Assembly: GCA_928724745.1 (NCBI GenBank)
Contig: CAKMXJ010000010.1
Coordinates: 765,838 to 829,837 of the forward strand
Direction: 5' to 3'
Length of the DNA: 64,000 nucleotides
From: Anthracocystis setariae
Lineage: Eukaryota > Basidiomycota > Ustilaginomycetes > Ustilaginales > Ustilaginaceae
In this document: piece by piece, positions 1 through 10,690 of the stretch
How positions within the stretch are numbered: the first letter of the stretch is position 1
Layout of the letters: every line of letters starts with the position of its first letter
Made by a program: the position numbers and the translations under genes
Notes under the pieces: generated by a model
Seen by the model: only the letters and a program-made list of their open reading frames with translations
Told to the model about the DNA's origin: nothing
Database searches by the model: none

Positions 1-166
1 CTCAGCCATTGTTTGTGCGGGGCAAGTACAGCCATTGTGTGCAAAAATTTTCACTGCGCTTGCCTGGCAGACTGTCCTGCCAGGTACATGCTTTGTCCGT
101 ACTACATTGTCTGTGAGTCACGCACACTGAATGGCGTAGCTGAGCTGGCTGGACAGGCCTCAGTGG

Positions 167-173
167 TATATAG
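167..173 (+). promoter_or_regulatory. TATA box of helicase copy A
   Basis: TATATAG lies 113 bp upstream of the conserved start codon at 280. The same box sits at the equivalent place in copy B (48454-48459). The sequence around it (1-279) is nearly identical to 48291-48566, so the promoter was duplicated together with the gene. Confidence 0.6.
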
Positions 174-279
174 ATGGGCGCCTGTGATGCAGAGGACATC
201 ACATCCTCATCCTCTCTGTACCAATCTCACTTGAATCTCTATGCCCATCATCAACGCAGACTGCTCAACGTCTCCAATC

Positions 280-3200
280 ATGACTCCACAGTCACCGCCT
301 CCTGCCAACAACAGCCAGGCTGACGGCAACATCATTGCAGCACTTGACAACGAGTCAGTGGAAACTCCCTTGCTTGAAACGTAAGCTATTTGTGTCCCGT
401 CCCCACGCATCACCAGCAATTAGCGTGTTTCTGATACATGTGTCTTTCTCCAACACAGTCCTGTCTTACCTGCTGCAAACCAGCTGGCCGCCAATGCTGC
501 TGCTGTACCCGACATTGCAGCTGCTGACAGCCGTGCTGCTGCTGCTGCTGCCCCCCAAGGCGCTGACCTTGGCCGCTTCTATCTCCGCTTGGTCAATCAC
601 CCGCAGTTGCTTGTCTGCACGCGCGTTGGCTGTACTCTTGGAGTCCCAGTGACACCCTTGTTCAAAGATGTTACTGCTCACCTGCAGCGTTTCCATCACC
701 AGCCCCTTGGTGACGCTTCACGCCGCGCTATCCAGGCCATGCTTGATCAGCTTGACCTGCCGCTTCCCAAGGATGTCACTGTGGACCAAGATCAGCTGCC
801 TGTGCCCAAGATCAAGGAGCTGCCGGTGGTCACAGACGGTTACCAGTGCAACCACTGCTCCTACGCCATCTTTGCCAGGAACGCCATGTACGCTCACCTC
901 AAGGACAAACACGCAGACCTGAAGGTCAAAGCCAAGTCTACGCACCCTGTCCTGCTGCAGGTCATCCAGGAGCATGGCAAGAACAAGCGCTACATCTATG
1001 TGCAGGACAAGGAGCTGGACCCCACGCCTCCACAAGCCATCCTCAACCCCAACTTGGATGCACGCCAGCTGGACGATGCCATCAAAGCCAAGGCTGCTGC
1101 ATTCATTCAGCAGGATCAAGATGCTCTCCATGATGCAGGTCTGCTCAACCCTGTTGTGGACATGTCCATGTGCACCGGCAACATTGGTCCCTGGGCCAAG
1201 CAGCTCAAGTGGCGCTCCTACTGGGCAGGCAAGCTGCTGACTGCCATTGGCGCCTTGGGCACAGACACGTCAAGCTGGCCCGGCGCTCACAGTGACTTTG
1301 TTCACTGGCTGGCTAGAATGACCAAAGCCTTTGCTCTGCATTGGATGCAGGCCTTTATGGACTCGGGCCGCTACATGCAGCAGACATTCCGTGCCTACAG
1401 TGACGAGCCGTCTGAGCCCTACAACCTCCAGCCTCCCACCATCAAGAAGCGTGCTGACATGTGGGGCAATGTCCTTGCTCTACTTGCACACCTTGCCTTG
1501 GACGGTGAGGCCCTCCACTATCATGGCAGCAGGACAGAGGAGCAGCATCTGGTGGTCACAGAAGAGGCCACAGAGGCGTCTCTAAACACACCTGCGTGAC
1601 TTGTCAACGCTCTTTGACAATGACGATGATGCCAGCGCCAACACCAGTGCACATGCAGCTGCAGAGCATCAGCAACACATTCATGAGGTCACCCTTGCAG
1701 TGGAAAATGCGCTGCTCAGCCTGTCCCACCTGCTCATCACGCAGCGGCCAGCAAAGCACGGTCAGACAGATGAGCTGATGCTGGTGCGTCTCTTCATGCA
1801 CATGTGTGTGGACAGGGAAGGCATGCCCAAAGCCGTCAGCGCTGCCACCTCCATCATTGCCAGCCTGGAGTTCTGCATGCGCGCTGTGTTGCACCACTAC
1901 CTCTTCAATGACACCAATGGTCAGCTCTTGAAGATGTCTCCATCTCAGACGGACAAGGCCATGCGCAAGCACCTCAAGGAGAACGTCTACCACAACAGCA
2001 ACTCTGCCAGCGCCCACCTCCAGTCTCTCCACCGCTACGGCAAGGTGCTTGCTCAGGATGAAGTCACGCCATTCATCTGTTCTTGGGCGCATGACCTCAG
2101 CCACATCAAGTATGGAACAGAGGAGATCCAGATCACACGCCTCCAAGCTCTGATGCAGGGTGCACAGGAACAGGCAGAGCGTCACCTGCGTCAGCTGTGT
2201 CTGCTACCAGAGGACGCCACGCTGGCCATCAACCTCAAACACATCCAAGATGATCACCGCAACATGCAACCAGGCTTCAACTTTGTCACCGCCTCCCCAG
2301 AGCTCAGCAACCTCAGCACTGTCCTCTGCCGTGCCGTTGCTGGCAACACCCCACCAGCGCAACCGCTGCTGGATGCCTACAGTGAGGAGCTGGAGTTTGA
2401 TGCAGACGCAGCACAGTCCTACTTCAGCACGCACAACGAGTTCATCAAGCTGCTTGCTGTTCTCATTGAACTGGGCAGCGGTCTGCCAGCAAGAGGTACG
2501 GAACTGATGCAGCTTCAGCACACCAACACGCTCATGGGTCCACGCAACATCTTTGTCCATGATGGCAGCGTCTTCACGGCACTGCCCACCAACAAGGGCT
2601 CAGGGCGGCAAAGGATCATCCCACGCTTCCTGCCTCATGCAGTTGGCTGCATGGTGGTCTACTACATCTCTCAGGTGGCGCCCTTTGTCCATCTGCTTCA
2701 CAACGCCATCATCAAGCCCCGCCCAGCCTGCCACATGCTTCTTTCTACGCACAGTGGGCAGCCGCTGGACACCAACACCGTCAGCAAGATGCTGCAGGCG
2801 CTCCATCAGCAGCACATCAGCTCTGTCTCCAGCGGCATGACCATGCGCATGTGGCGCCAGGTTGCGGTAGCCATTGACCGCAAGCTCATCCGTCCAGGCT
2901 CTGCAAGCATGTCCAGCAAGGAAACAGATCAAGACAACGAGCATGATCTCCAAGCAGGTCACTTGACCAGCACCGCAGAGCAGCACTATGGCCTGGATGC
3001 AAGCATGCTCTACCAGCTCACGCAGGAAAGCATGGACCGCATGCTGGCGGTGTCAGAGCGCTGGCACACATTCTGGAGGATGCGCACGCGCTTTCAAGAG
3101 GACACACAGCCGTTCAACCAACTTGTTGAGCTTGGAAGCGGTGCAGACCACGCACAGGAGCTCAGAGGTATCAAGCGCAAGTTGGAGCTGGTAGAAGAGA

Positions 3201-5311
3201 GCGTGCTCACCATCAGACGCAAGCTGGAACACCACACTCCACCATCAGCGCACAGCACTGGCGGCAGCCTGCAGCTCAGCGGTGCTTCACGCTCTGCTGT
3301 GCTCCCACCAGCAGTCAGCAGGGCCCTCTTCCAGATTACCGGCAGCCACCGCACCAAGACACTGGAGCAGGCATATGCACTCAATGCCATTCACGCCAAG
3401 GAGTCTCCACTGATCATCATCATGGCCACTGGATCCGGCAAGTCTGCACTCTTCATGGCTCCACTGCACTGGCTGCCAGAGCGGTCTGTCATCATTGTGG
3501 TGGTGCCCTTCATTGCACTGACAGATGACCTCCTGCAAGACTGCTGCCGTGTTGGTGTCACTGCCAAGCGGTGGGCCAGCCACCAACCATCAAGAACAGT
3601 AGCAGGTGTGGGAGCCCAGCTGGTCTTTGTTGCGGTGGAGAACTGCCACAGTGTGGAGTTTGCTAATTGGGCACGCGTCTTGCAAGAAGAAAAGCAGCTG
3701 GCGGCCATCTTCTTTGATGAGTGTCACGTCTGCCTCACTCAGAGCAACTTCCGACCGGCCATGGACAAGATCAAGGCGTTGCTGTCTTCTGTGCATGTGC
3801 AGCAGTACTTCCTCACTGCCACGCTACCACCTGCGCTGGTGTCCACCCTCAAGACAGCGCTCCAGCTCCCGCATGACGGCACAGGCATGATACGTGCCAG
3901 CACCAACCGCAAGAACATCTCCTATGCGGTGCAACGGCTGAAGTCAGAGGACAGCATGTTGCTCTGCTTGGAAGAGCTCCTTGCAGCGCATCCAACAGGA
4001 GCAGTGATGGTCTTTTGCATCTCCAAGTCGGCCACAGCATTCACCGCAACAGCGCTTGGCTGCCCCTTTATCACATCAGACATGGATGAGGCATACAAGC
4101 AGACCACCATCTCAGCCTGGTTGCGGTGCTCCACCACAGAGACGGACAACAGCAAGCGCATCCTGGCAGGCACCACCGCCATTGGAACCGGCATCAATCC
4201 GCAGCACGTCAAGCTGGTAGTGCACTGCACCAACACATTTGACATGATCAGCTACGTCCAAGAGTCAGGCCGCGCAGGCCGCAGCGGAGCACCAGCAACA
4301 GCAGTGCTGCTTGCAGTGAACAACACATCGGTCCAGCAGTACGTGGAGGAGCAGACATGCCGGCGCTTGGTCATCTCCACCTACATTGATGGCATGCCGG
4401 TCACCTGCCTCAGCCAGCCAGACTTTGCGCTCTGTGACCTTTGCCATCAAGCAGTTGGGGAAGAACCTGGCACACCACCCAGAACAACCATTGCGGTGGA
4501 GTCTCCTCTCATCCACCAGCCCCGTCATGCCAGCAGCAGCTCACATCAGACACTGCAGCGCACACCCACCACCCCACAGCATCACAACGCAAGCGCTAGC
4601 AGCAGCCGGTTGCAGCAGATTACCAGCACCAGCGCCTTGCGCTCACCAGCAGCATGCACACTACCAGCAGCACCATACACACCCACTCCACGCACGCTAC
4701 ACAGGGTCAATCAGCAGCCCAGTCCATCGGCCATGTTCTCTCACCGCTTGATGCCAGCACCACCTGACTTTGGCTCACCAGTGCGCACCGCTGATCCCAA
4801 CGTCTCCCACATACGCTCATTGCTGGAGCCACTGGTGGACTGCTGCTCCCTCTGCTATCTCTTCAGCCGCAGTCACACATGCAGTGGAGAGCATGGTCTC
4901 AGCCACCGCTTCAAAGACTGTGCATGCTGGAACCAGATAGAGGCGCTGCTGCCGGAAATAGAGGATCCAGAACGCATCAATGGCACGCACATTGGCAAGA
5001 TCAAGAACCGCATGCGGAAGGACAAGGGAAGTACGTGCTGGACATGCCTGGTGCCGACAAAGGTGTGCTTGACCAGCAACGTCTCGGTGGCCACACCGTG
5101 CTCAAGGCGGTATGCAGATATAGTGTTGCCAGTGGTAGCTGCCATGCTCAGAGATGAGCCGTCTTGTATTGATGTGTTTCAACAGCTGGGCCGTCCCTTT
5201 GTGGACTTGGAGATGGTGGAGGCGGAGCTAGGAACCACGGTGCTGTATCATGGTGAGCGTGTCTTCCTAGCGTTTGCCATCTTTGCCACCGCTGTTCAGC
5301 TGGCAGGTTAG
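280..5311 (+). pseudogene. Telomere-linked RecQ-type helicase with zinc finger and recombinase-like region, copy A (frameshifted)
   Basis: This is the broken sister of the gene at 48567-53588. Exon 1 is 280-380, the intron is 381-458 (GTAAGC...ACACAG), and exon 2 starts at 459 with the codon split AC|T. An ATG at 241 is also in frame but is ACG in copy B, so 280 is the likelier start. Reading is intact to about 1575. There, copy A has 12 nt (gtctctaaacac) where copy B has 8 (cattctac). The net +4 shifts the frame to a TGA at 1597-1599; the correct frame resumes at 1601 and runs open to 5311. All domains of copy B are still encoded: C2H2-type finger, R..WR..H..Y recombinase-like region, Walker A GSGKS, DECH box and C-terminal cysteine-rich part. 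The shift separates the zinc-finger part from the recombinase and helicase parts. The downstream open frame could still give a helicase-only protein if reinitiated. An Ala tract near 530-550 is two codons longer than in copy B. Confidence 0.85.
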
Positions 5312-5437
5312 TTGTTGACAGCAGCTCAGTCAGTCATACATAGTGTAAGTACATACATTCAGCAATGTGATGTGAGGAATACAGGTTTGCATAGCAGAGA
5401 TAGGAACAGCATGATCAGCAAGTGAAAGTGCTGCTTG
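5312..5437. other. 3' flank shared by both helicase copies
   Basis: The flank matches 53589-53681 except for a roughly 30-bp stretch (around 5330-5361, bounded by TCAG direct repeats) that is missing in copy B. The match stops abruptly at 5437, one base before the first inverted repeat of the next array. Confidence 0.7.
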
Positions 5438-5438
5438 G

Positions 5439-5995
5439 GGGGATTGCCTTGTACTCCAATTTTGGCTGACGTGATTAGGTTCAGTATTGCAGTACGGAGC
5501 AATCCCCTGGCAGTCAGTTCTGTCTGGCCGTGTTGAGGGGATTGCCTGGTAGTTGGCATTTGCCGGTAAAATTGGGCCTTGAATTTTGGGTACGGGGCAA
5601 TCCCCTGGCAGTCAGTTCTGTCTGGCCGTGTTGAGGGGATTGCCTGGTAGTTGGCATTTGCCGGCAAAATTGGGCCTTGAATTTTGGGTACGGGGCAATC
5701 CCCTGGCAGTCAGTTCTGTCTGGCCGTGTTGAGGGGATTGCCTGGTAGTTGGCATTTGCCGGCAAAATTGGGCCTTGAATTTTGGGTACGGAGCAATCCC
5801 CTGCGTACACCTAACGCAAACATGTTTTGTTGAGGGGATTGCCTGGTAGTTGCCATTTGCCGGCAAAATTGGGCCTTGGATTTCAGGTACGGAGCAATCC
5901 CCTTGTGCGGCTGGTTTTCCTGTGACCAGGGATTGCCTGGTACCCAACTGGCAAGCACCAATCTGACTGTGCATTTGCATTATGAGGCAATCCCT
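5439..5995. repeat. Tandem hairpin array 1 (six inverted repeats) upstream of DO1
   Basis: Six fold-back units with arms GGGGATTGC / GCAATCCCC lie at 5439-5506, 5537-5605, 5635-5703, 5733-5801, 5834-5902 and 5928-5995 (arms AGGGATTGCCT / AGGCAATCCCT in the last). Units 2-5 form a 98-101 bp tandem repeat with nearly constant loops of about 50 bp. Units 1 and 6 keep the arms but have unrelated loops, so the arms rather than the loops are conserved. The array ends 38 bp before the DO1 start codon, which places it in the promoter or 5' leader. Long open frames on the minus strand here are only repeat translations. Confidence 0.85.
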
Positions 5996-6033
5996 TTCCG
6001 CAACCTGCCTTTCCCATTCATCGCAACAAAGCA

Positions 6034-6960
6034 ATGCCATCAACATCCCCAGAAGCCATACTCAGGAAGCGTGCAAGAGCAGCAGCCAGACGTCAAGCAT
6101 ACCAGCAAATGCAGCAAGAAGTGCAGCGGCTTGGGCTTGACAAGCAGCATCGCATCACACGGAATACACCGCAAGAAGAGATCTCCACTTATCCTCTTCA
6201 AGAGATTAACATACCGTCCAACCTCACACTGTTTGACAATGCCAACTCCAACATCATTCTGCAGCGCATCCGGCCCAGCAGTCACCGCAAAGCTCTGCAA
6301 GCTGCTGCCAGTTCAAAGATTGGCAAGGTCCTTTTCGACAAGTACTGCCTTTCAAATCCATCCATCCTTGACAAGAACAGACGCTCTATCGGACATCACC
6401 TTGGCATCTGGCATGATCAAGCACGGCAGACACTTGGCTACACACAGCACACCCTCAACAGCCGGCACAAACAAGATGCGCTCAACCTCCTTGCTTGGAC
6501 AAGAAAGCATACCGGCATGATCCTTGTGCCAACTCGACACCTTTTTGAGCCACAGTTCTGCGCAAGTCTTGGCAGGCGGCTGAAGTCTTTTGATTGGCTC
6601 ACTTCCATCTTTGGGGCAGACATGCTGTCGTATGTACACCCATGGTACAGTACAGTTGCTTTCTTCCACGGGTTCTCTGGTGGCTTCCATAGAGATACCA
6701 ACGATGTCAACCCTTCATTCCTTTTCTGCTTTGGTCAGCCATTCTGGTTCGAGCTTCCTGAATACTCGATCAAGATCAGAGTCGAGCCTTATGATCTGCT
6801 TCTCCTCAACTCTCAGCAGTGTTGGCATCGCACAACTAGTATTGACAACAACCACATTGCAGGACGGTGGGCCTTTAGCGCATTCCTGCGATCCAGTATC
6901 TTCAAGATGGATCCGGTCGCTCAGATTGCTGCTTCTCGAGTTGATCCCAATCAGATTTAG
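6034..6960 (+). CDS. 2OG-Fe(II) dioxygenase-like protein DO1
   Basis: A 308-aa single-exon protein. The first ATG after the hairpin array gives a basic, Arg/Gln-rich N-terminus (residues 1-45), possibly a nucleic-acid-binding or nuclear-targeting segment. A conserved HHLGIW motif sits near residue 130. The double-stranded beta-helix core follows, with metal-ligand motif HRD (H219, D221), distal histidine in CWHRT (H265) and probable 2-oxoglutarate-binding arginine in GRWAFS (R278). The order HxD...H...R is that of the 2OG-Fe(II) oxygenase fold. DO1, DO3 and DO4 share FFxxFxGxxHxDxxDxxPSxLFxF and RWAFSxFxR, so they are one family. Family-level likeness to fungal Tet-like oxygenases makes oxidation of a modified nucleic-acid base a reasonable guess, but the substrate is not shown by the sequence. 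It follows the helicase gene on the same strand. Confidence 0.75.
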   Translation: MPSTSPEAILRKRARAAARRQAYQQMQQEVQRLGLDKQHRITRNTPQEEISTYPLQEINIPSNLTLFDNANSNIILQRIRPSSHRKALQAAASSKIGKVLFDKYCLSNPSILDKNRRSIGHHLGIWHDQARQTLGYTQHTLNSRHKQDALNLLAWTRKHTGMILVPTRHLFEPQFCASLGRRLKSFDWLTSIFGADMLSYVHPWYSTVAFFHGFSGGFHRDTNDVNPSFLFCFGQPFWFELPEYSIKIRVEPYDLLLLNSQQCWHRTTSIDNNHIAGRWAFSAFLRSSIFKMDPVAQIAASRVDPNQI

Positions 6961-7136
6961 ATGTTCTCCGCTCTCAATGTTACTTTCTCTCCAAATGCAA
7001 TCTGTTCTGACTAAGCCTTGCTTTTTCCTTTTCATCAACTGCTTCTCAAAAATTTTCAACTGCATCAAACTTGAAAAAATCTTCAAGTCCCAATTCACAC
7101 ACTTTGACACACGGAATCACAAAACTTTGACTGTGG
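6961..7136. other. Convergent spacer between DO1 and DO2
   Basis: A T-rich spacer after the DO1 stop codon, without a recognisable gene. It leads into the microsatellite and probably holds the 3' end signals of DO1. Confidence 0.4.
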
Positions 7137-7260
7137 AACTGTTGAACTATGGAATTATGGAACTACAGAACTACGGAACTACGGAACTACGGAACTACAG
7201 AACTGGAACTACGGAACTATGGAACTACGGAACTATGGAACTACGGAACTACGGAACTAC
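7137..7260. repeat. 9-bp microsatellite (GGAACTACG)n
   Basis: About 13 imperfect copies of GGAACTACG/GGAACTATG lie directly against the stop codon of the convergent gene DO2. Confidence 0.9.
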
Positions 7261-8340
7261 TTAGGTGGTCTTGCTGTCAATGTGCTTGAAGAGATCCCAA
7301 TTTTTGATGCATGTGTCCTTGTATGCCTCCTTCTCTTGTTCAGTCTTGCTGCCTGCCTTGCCTCTATGGCCTGCCCACTTGACAACATCGCTAGACATGA
7401 ACATGGTCAATGAGCCTCGAGTCTCACCCTCTGCAATGTTGGTGTTGTAGTGATGCACAACATGTGATGGGAAGAAAGCAAGTGCACCAGGAGGGAACTC
7501 GATGCTGATGTTGGCCTCGTGCATGTTGAGCGTTGTGTGCCGATAGTCACCAACACTCATCACTCCAGCCAACCCTTGCAAGTAGTCCCTCCGGTCTCTG
7601 TGTGGAGCAGAGATTGCATTGGCCTCCTCGTTCAAAGCCAGGGATGGAAAGCACGGTCCAAACTTGAATCCCCCATATGGCTTGAACTCGGACGAATCTC
7701 CAACGTACTGGTAGAAGCTGGCATGATCAGGAAAGCACTCGTAGAATTGGCGATTGCAATATGCCTGGATGCTCTTGAGGGACTCGGTGTCAAGGAAAGC
7801 CTGCATTTGAGGATATTGCATGAACTTCAAATTCCAGTATGGCCCATCCATATGTGCTTGGTCCTGGCCACTGAGCATCAAATGCCATGTTCGAAAGTGA
7901 CCTCCTCGGATAGCCTCCGTTGGAGCTCCTGCTGCCCATGGGAGAGCTTTCATCGAGGCTCGGACCTGATCCAGGCTGCTGTGGAACTCTGCTGCATGCA
8001 GCTCTGGGGGCAGGACCACACTGGCAAAGTGGAGACCGTTCTTGTCAACAAAATGTGTCCACCGAGTCTTCAACTTGATGCGTCTCAGCATTGCAGCATT
8101 GTTTCCCGGACTTGGCTCCTTTGGTAGGATCAGAGGCTGCGTCATGTACTTGTTTAGATCCAGGTCCGTTGTCACAATGAACGCCTCACCAGATTGTACA
8201 TGCTTCCTGAATGCCAGCTTCCCTTTGCTTCGACCACGCTTTCGTGGACCATGTTCCATCTGCCTCGGATGCTGCCAAATAAGCAGGTTTGGTTTCTTTA
8301 TTCTCCTTGCCGTCTTGTCAACCGTTCTTTGCCTTGCCAT
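7261..8340 (-). CDS. 2OG-Fe(II) dioxygenase, fungal TET/JBP-like (DO2)
   Basis: A 359-aa protein from the ATG at 8340, with an alternative in-frame ATG about 27 codons in. The N-terminus is strongly basic (RKRGRSKGK, about residues 32-40), resembling a nuclear localisation or DNA-binding patch. The catalytic core has PHRDRRD (H247, D249), then GDYRHTTLNM, then PPGALAFFPSHVVHHYN (distal histidine among H293/H296/H297) and RGSLTMF with the probable cosubstrate arginine. This is the motif order of basidiomycete TET/JBP-like oxygenases, where a D-rich HxD segment, GDYxG and PGxxxxFPS precede the distal His. It differs from DO1/3/4 and forms a second dioxygenase type in the window. It is convergent with DO1, and its upstream region carries its own set of palindromes (8459-9244). 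Confidence 0.75.
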   Translation of the reverse strand: MARQRTVDKTARRIKKPNLLIWQHPRQMEHGPRKRGRSKGKLAFRKHVQSGEAFIVTTDLDLNKYMTQPLILPKEPSPGNNAAMLRRIKLKTRWTHFVDKNGLHFASVVLPPELHAAEFHSSLDQVRASMKALPWAAGAPTEAIRGGHFRTWHLMLSGQDQAHMDGPYWNLKFMQYPQMQAFLDTESLKSIQAYCNRQFYECFPDHASFYQYVGDSSEFKPYGGFKFGPCFPSLALNEEANAISAPHRDRRDYLQGLAGVMSVGDYRHTTLNMHEANISIEFPPGALAFFPSHVVHHYNTNIAEGETRGSLTMFMSSDVVKWAGHRGKAGSKTEQEKEAYKDTCIKNWDLFKHIDSKTT

Positions 8341-8458
8341 CTTGTCAACCGTACTGTGTTGTAGTCAATGTCTGTTATAGGACAGGCTTGTTCTTGTTGG
8401 ACCTCAGCGATCCGAGAGTCATCTCGCACTCAGAGTATCTCACTCGACGGCACTGAAT

Positions 8459-9244
8459 ACGCAAGCTTGCGTGTTTTAACGCGTCGATCCCTGCGAAATG
8501 CATGCGCGTGCAATTAAGGGAGGCAAACTTTACACATTTTCCGGAATATCGAGGGATGGACCCTGAAAACACATTGTTGCCGAACACCCAAGCGAGCTGG
8601 TGACCACATACGCGAGCTTGCGTGTGCAACAGCAACCATCCCCTCGAATCCTCACCAACCATCACAGAACAGGGTATGATGGAAGATTACACGCCGGGAC
8701 AACAATGGGCAACCCTCATAATTAAGGGTGAGCCCCATTCACGGACCACGCTGAACCGAACCAATCAGAGGAAGGACAACAAAACAAGATACACGGCGAT
8801 GTCCTCAACGAGGAGGAAAGACACGCAAGGATTGCGTGTTTAGCAACGAACACTCGTCGGTCATGGGACCTTCTGGAGTAACGCTATAGCGACGATGGTC
8901 GTCACTTAGCCGTATACGTTTGCTCACGCCATATGTATATATAGAGGTTGCATTTCACTGTGTGGTAATTGGAAACACATCGAATCATCAACCAACAAAG
9001 TGTGTCCCTAACATACAACCAAGCATACCAACACGCAGGCTTGCGTGTTTGTCTCTCACGTAGTAACCTACCAAGCTTCCTAGTCTACAGCGCCCACTCG
9101 GACGAGTGCGGTCAATATCACTTCGCTCTTACTGGCTCTATCGCCGAAGTGGATTGACAATTGACTTAGTGATTCCAAAACACACTTCCAAGATCGCAGC
9201 TTGAAGTCAGTCAAGGAACGCGGCAAACACGCGCCCTTGCGTGT
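8459..9244. repeat. Five spaced palindromes ACACGCAA..TTGCGTGT upstream of DO2
   Basis: Short inverted repeats with the same arms lie in otherwise unrelated sequence: 8459-8472 (ACGCAAGCTTGCGT, perfect), 8610-8623 (one mismatch), 8821-8839 (ACACGCAA gga TTGCGTGT), 9031-9049 and 9227-9244. Spacing is about 150-215 bp. The nearest is about 120 bp upstream of the DO2 start codon. A few half-sites (TTTGCGTGT) follow at 9340-9390. Conservation of arms without conservation of the DNA between them suggests binding sites for a dimeric protein, or foldback RNA. Confidence 0.7.
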
Positions 9245-9657
9245 CTGCAGTCATCTTCGAACGTCTACCCACCACGCAATAGTGATTAGACGCACGCAGA
9301 AGCTAACAGTTCTTGTTCTCGTTTGATTTGCGTTTGGTTTGGGTTTGCGTGTTTGCTTGAGCTTTGGTTAGTGTTTGCGTTTGCGTGTCTTTCTCTTTTC
9401 ACAGTGGGCGCCCCCTACGGTTCATATGCTGTCATTGCTCTATAAGTTTCTGCTATAGTACATAATCATTGTTGTCAAGTATTCTGAAGAATCTAACATT
9501 AAAAAATAGACCTCCTTGATTGCCAACATGGTTCAAGCCGAAACGGGATGTCTCAAATGCTCAGCCATGCCAACAACGCAAAGAGGGGGAAAAGCCAAAG
9601 CAAAACCCTACATTTTATAACCCAAAGCCAAAGCAAAACCCTACATACAACCAGGCA
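9245..9657. other. Intergenic region without recognisable gene
   Basis: Contains degenerate GTTTGCGTGT runs and ordinary unique sequence. I see no coding signal. Confidence 0.4.
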
Positions 9658-10465
9658 GCCAATGTGATGCGCCATCTCCCAGCCTGGATGGCCCCCAGGT
9701 GTTTGACATTGTATCACACCAACTGGCTTGTGTCAACAAACATCAGCTTCCTTGCTTGCAATCATTGGGAGCCATCAATGATATACACACAAGGCGCCTC
9801 TGTCTGCCTACCCAAGACTCTGGTCAGTCCCTTGATAGCCAAATAAGCCAAATCAGCCAATGTGATGCACCATCTCCCAGCCTGGATGGCCCCCAGGTGT
9901 TCGACGTTGCATCACACCAACTGGCTTGGCTTGTGTCGACAAACATTGGCTTCCTCATTTGTAATCATTGGGAGCCATCAATGATATACACACAAGGCGC
10001 CTCTGTCTGCCTACCCAAGACCCTCAATAATACCCCAATAGCCAACATACCACATTACCATTGCTGCGCTGTGCCGTCAATACCCCTGTGCCGTCAATAC
10101 CCCTGTGCCGTCAATACCCCAATAGCCAACATACCGCTTTACCATCACTGTGCTGTGCCGTCAATACCCCAACAGCCAAACTACCGCATTACCATCACTG
10201 TGCTGTGCCGTCAACCCAAAGACAAGCCAAATCAGCCAATGTGATGCGCCGTCTCCCAGCCTGGATGGCCCCCAGGTGCTTGACTTTGCATCACACCGAC
10301 TGGCTTGTGTTGACAAACATCAGCTTCCTTGTTTGCAATTATTGGGAGCCATCAATGATATACACACAAGGCGCCTCTGTCTGCCTACCCAAGACCCTCA
10401 ATAATACCCCAATAGCCAACATACCACATTACCATCGCTGTGCTGTGCCGTCAATACCCCAATAG
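9658..10465. repeat. Subtelomeric minisatellite cluster (about 180-bp and 48-bp units)
   Basis: A unit of roughly 180 bp beginning AATGTGATGC and containing ATGATATACACACAAGGCGCC occurs three times (9661, 9859, 10238). A shorter unit around AATACCCCAATAGCCAACATACC...GTGCCGTC is repeated between 10025 and 10465. The open frames here are repeat translations. Confidence 0.8.
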
Positions 10466-10690
10466 CCAAATGGTGAGAGGGAGCAAGCAAAAGAAGCAAG
10501 CTTCGGATGTGTGGCCTTTATATATATATCCACATCCTTGGTCAAGCTCCTTTTTTTTGCCCCCTTTCATATATCCCAGGTAATAGGAGTCTGGTTTCCA
10601 TCTGCAAATACAGACAGGTTGAAATTCCAGTACAGTGAGATAGGTGGGATGCTGACACCTTTTTGCACTAATTCACTGAAAATCAAAAAA
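10466..10690. other. Unique spacer
   Basis: Contains a TATATATATA run near 10518 but no gene that I can support. Confidence 0.3.

Noticed and set aside
5439..5995. CRISPR-like array
   Set aside because: Repeats are inverted-repeat units with mostly constant loops, there are no cas genes, and the DNA is eukaryotic. The same holds for 54194-54684.
9658..10465. Open frames of 84-181 aa
   Set aside because: Produced by minisatellite units; peptides repeat with the DNA.
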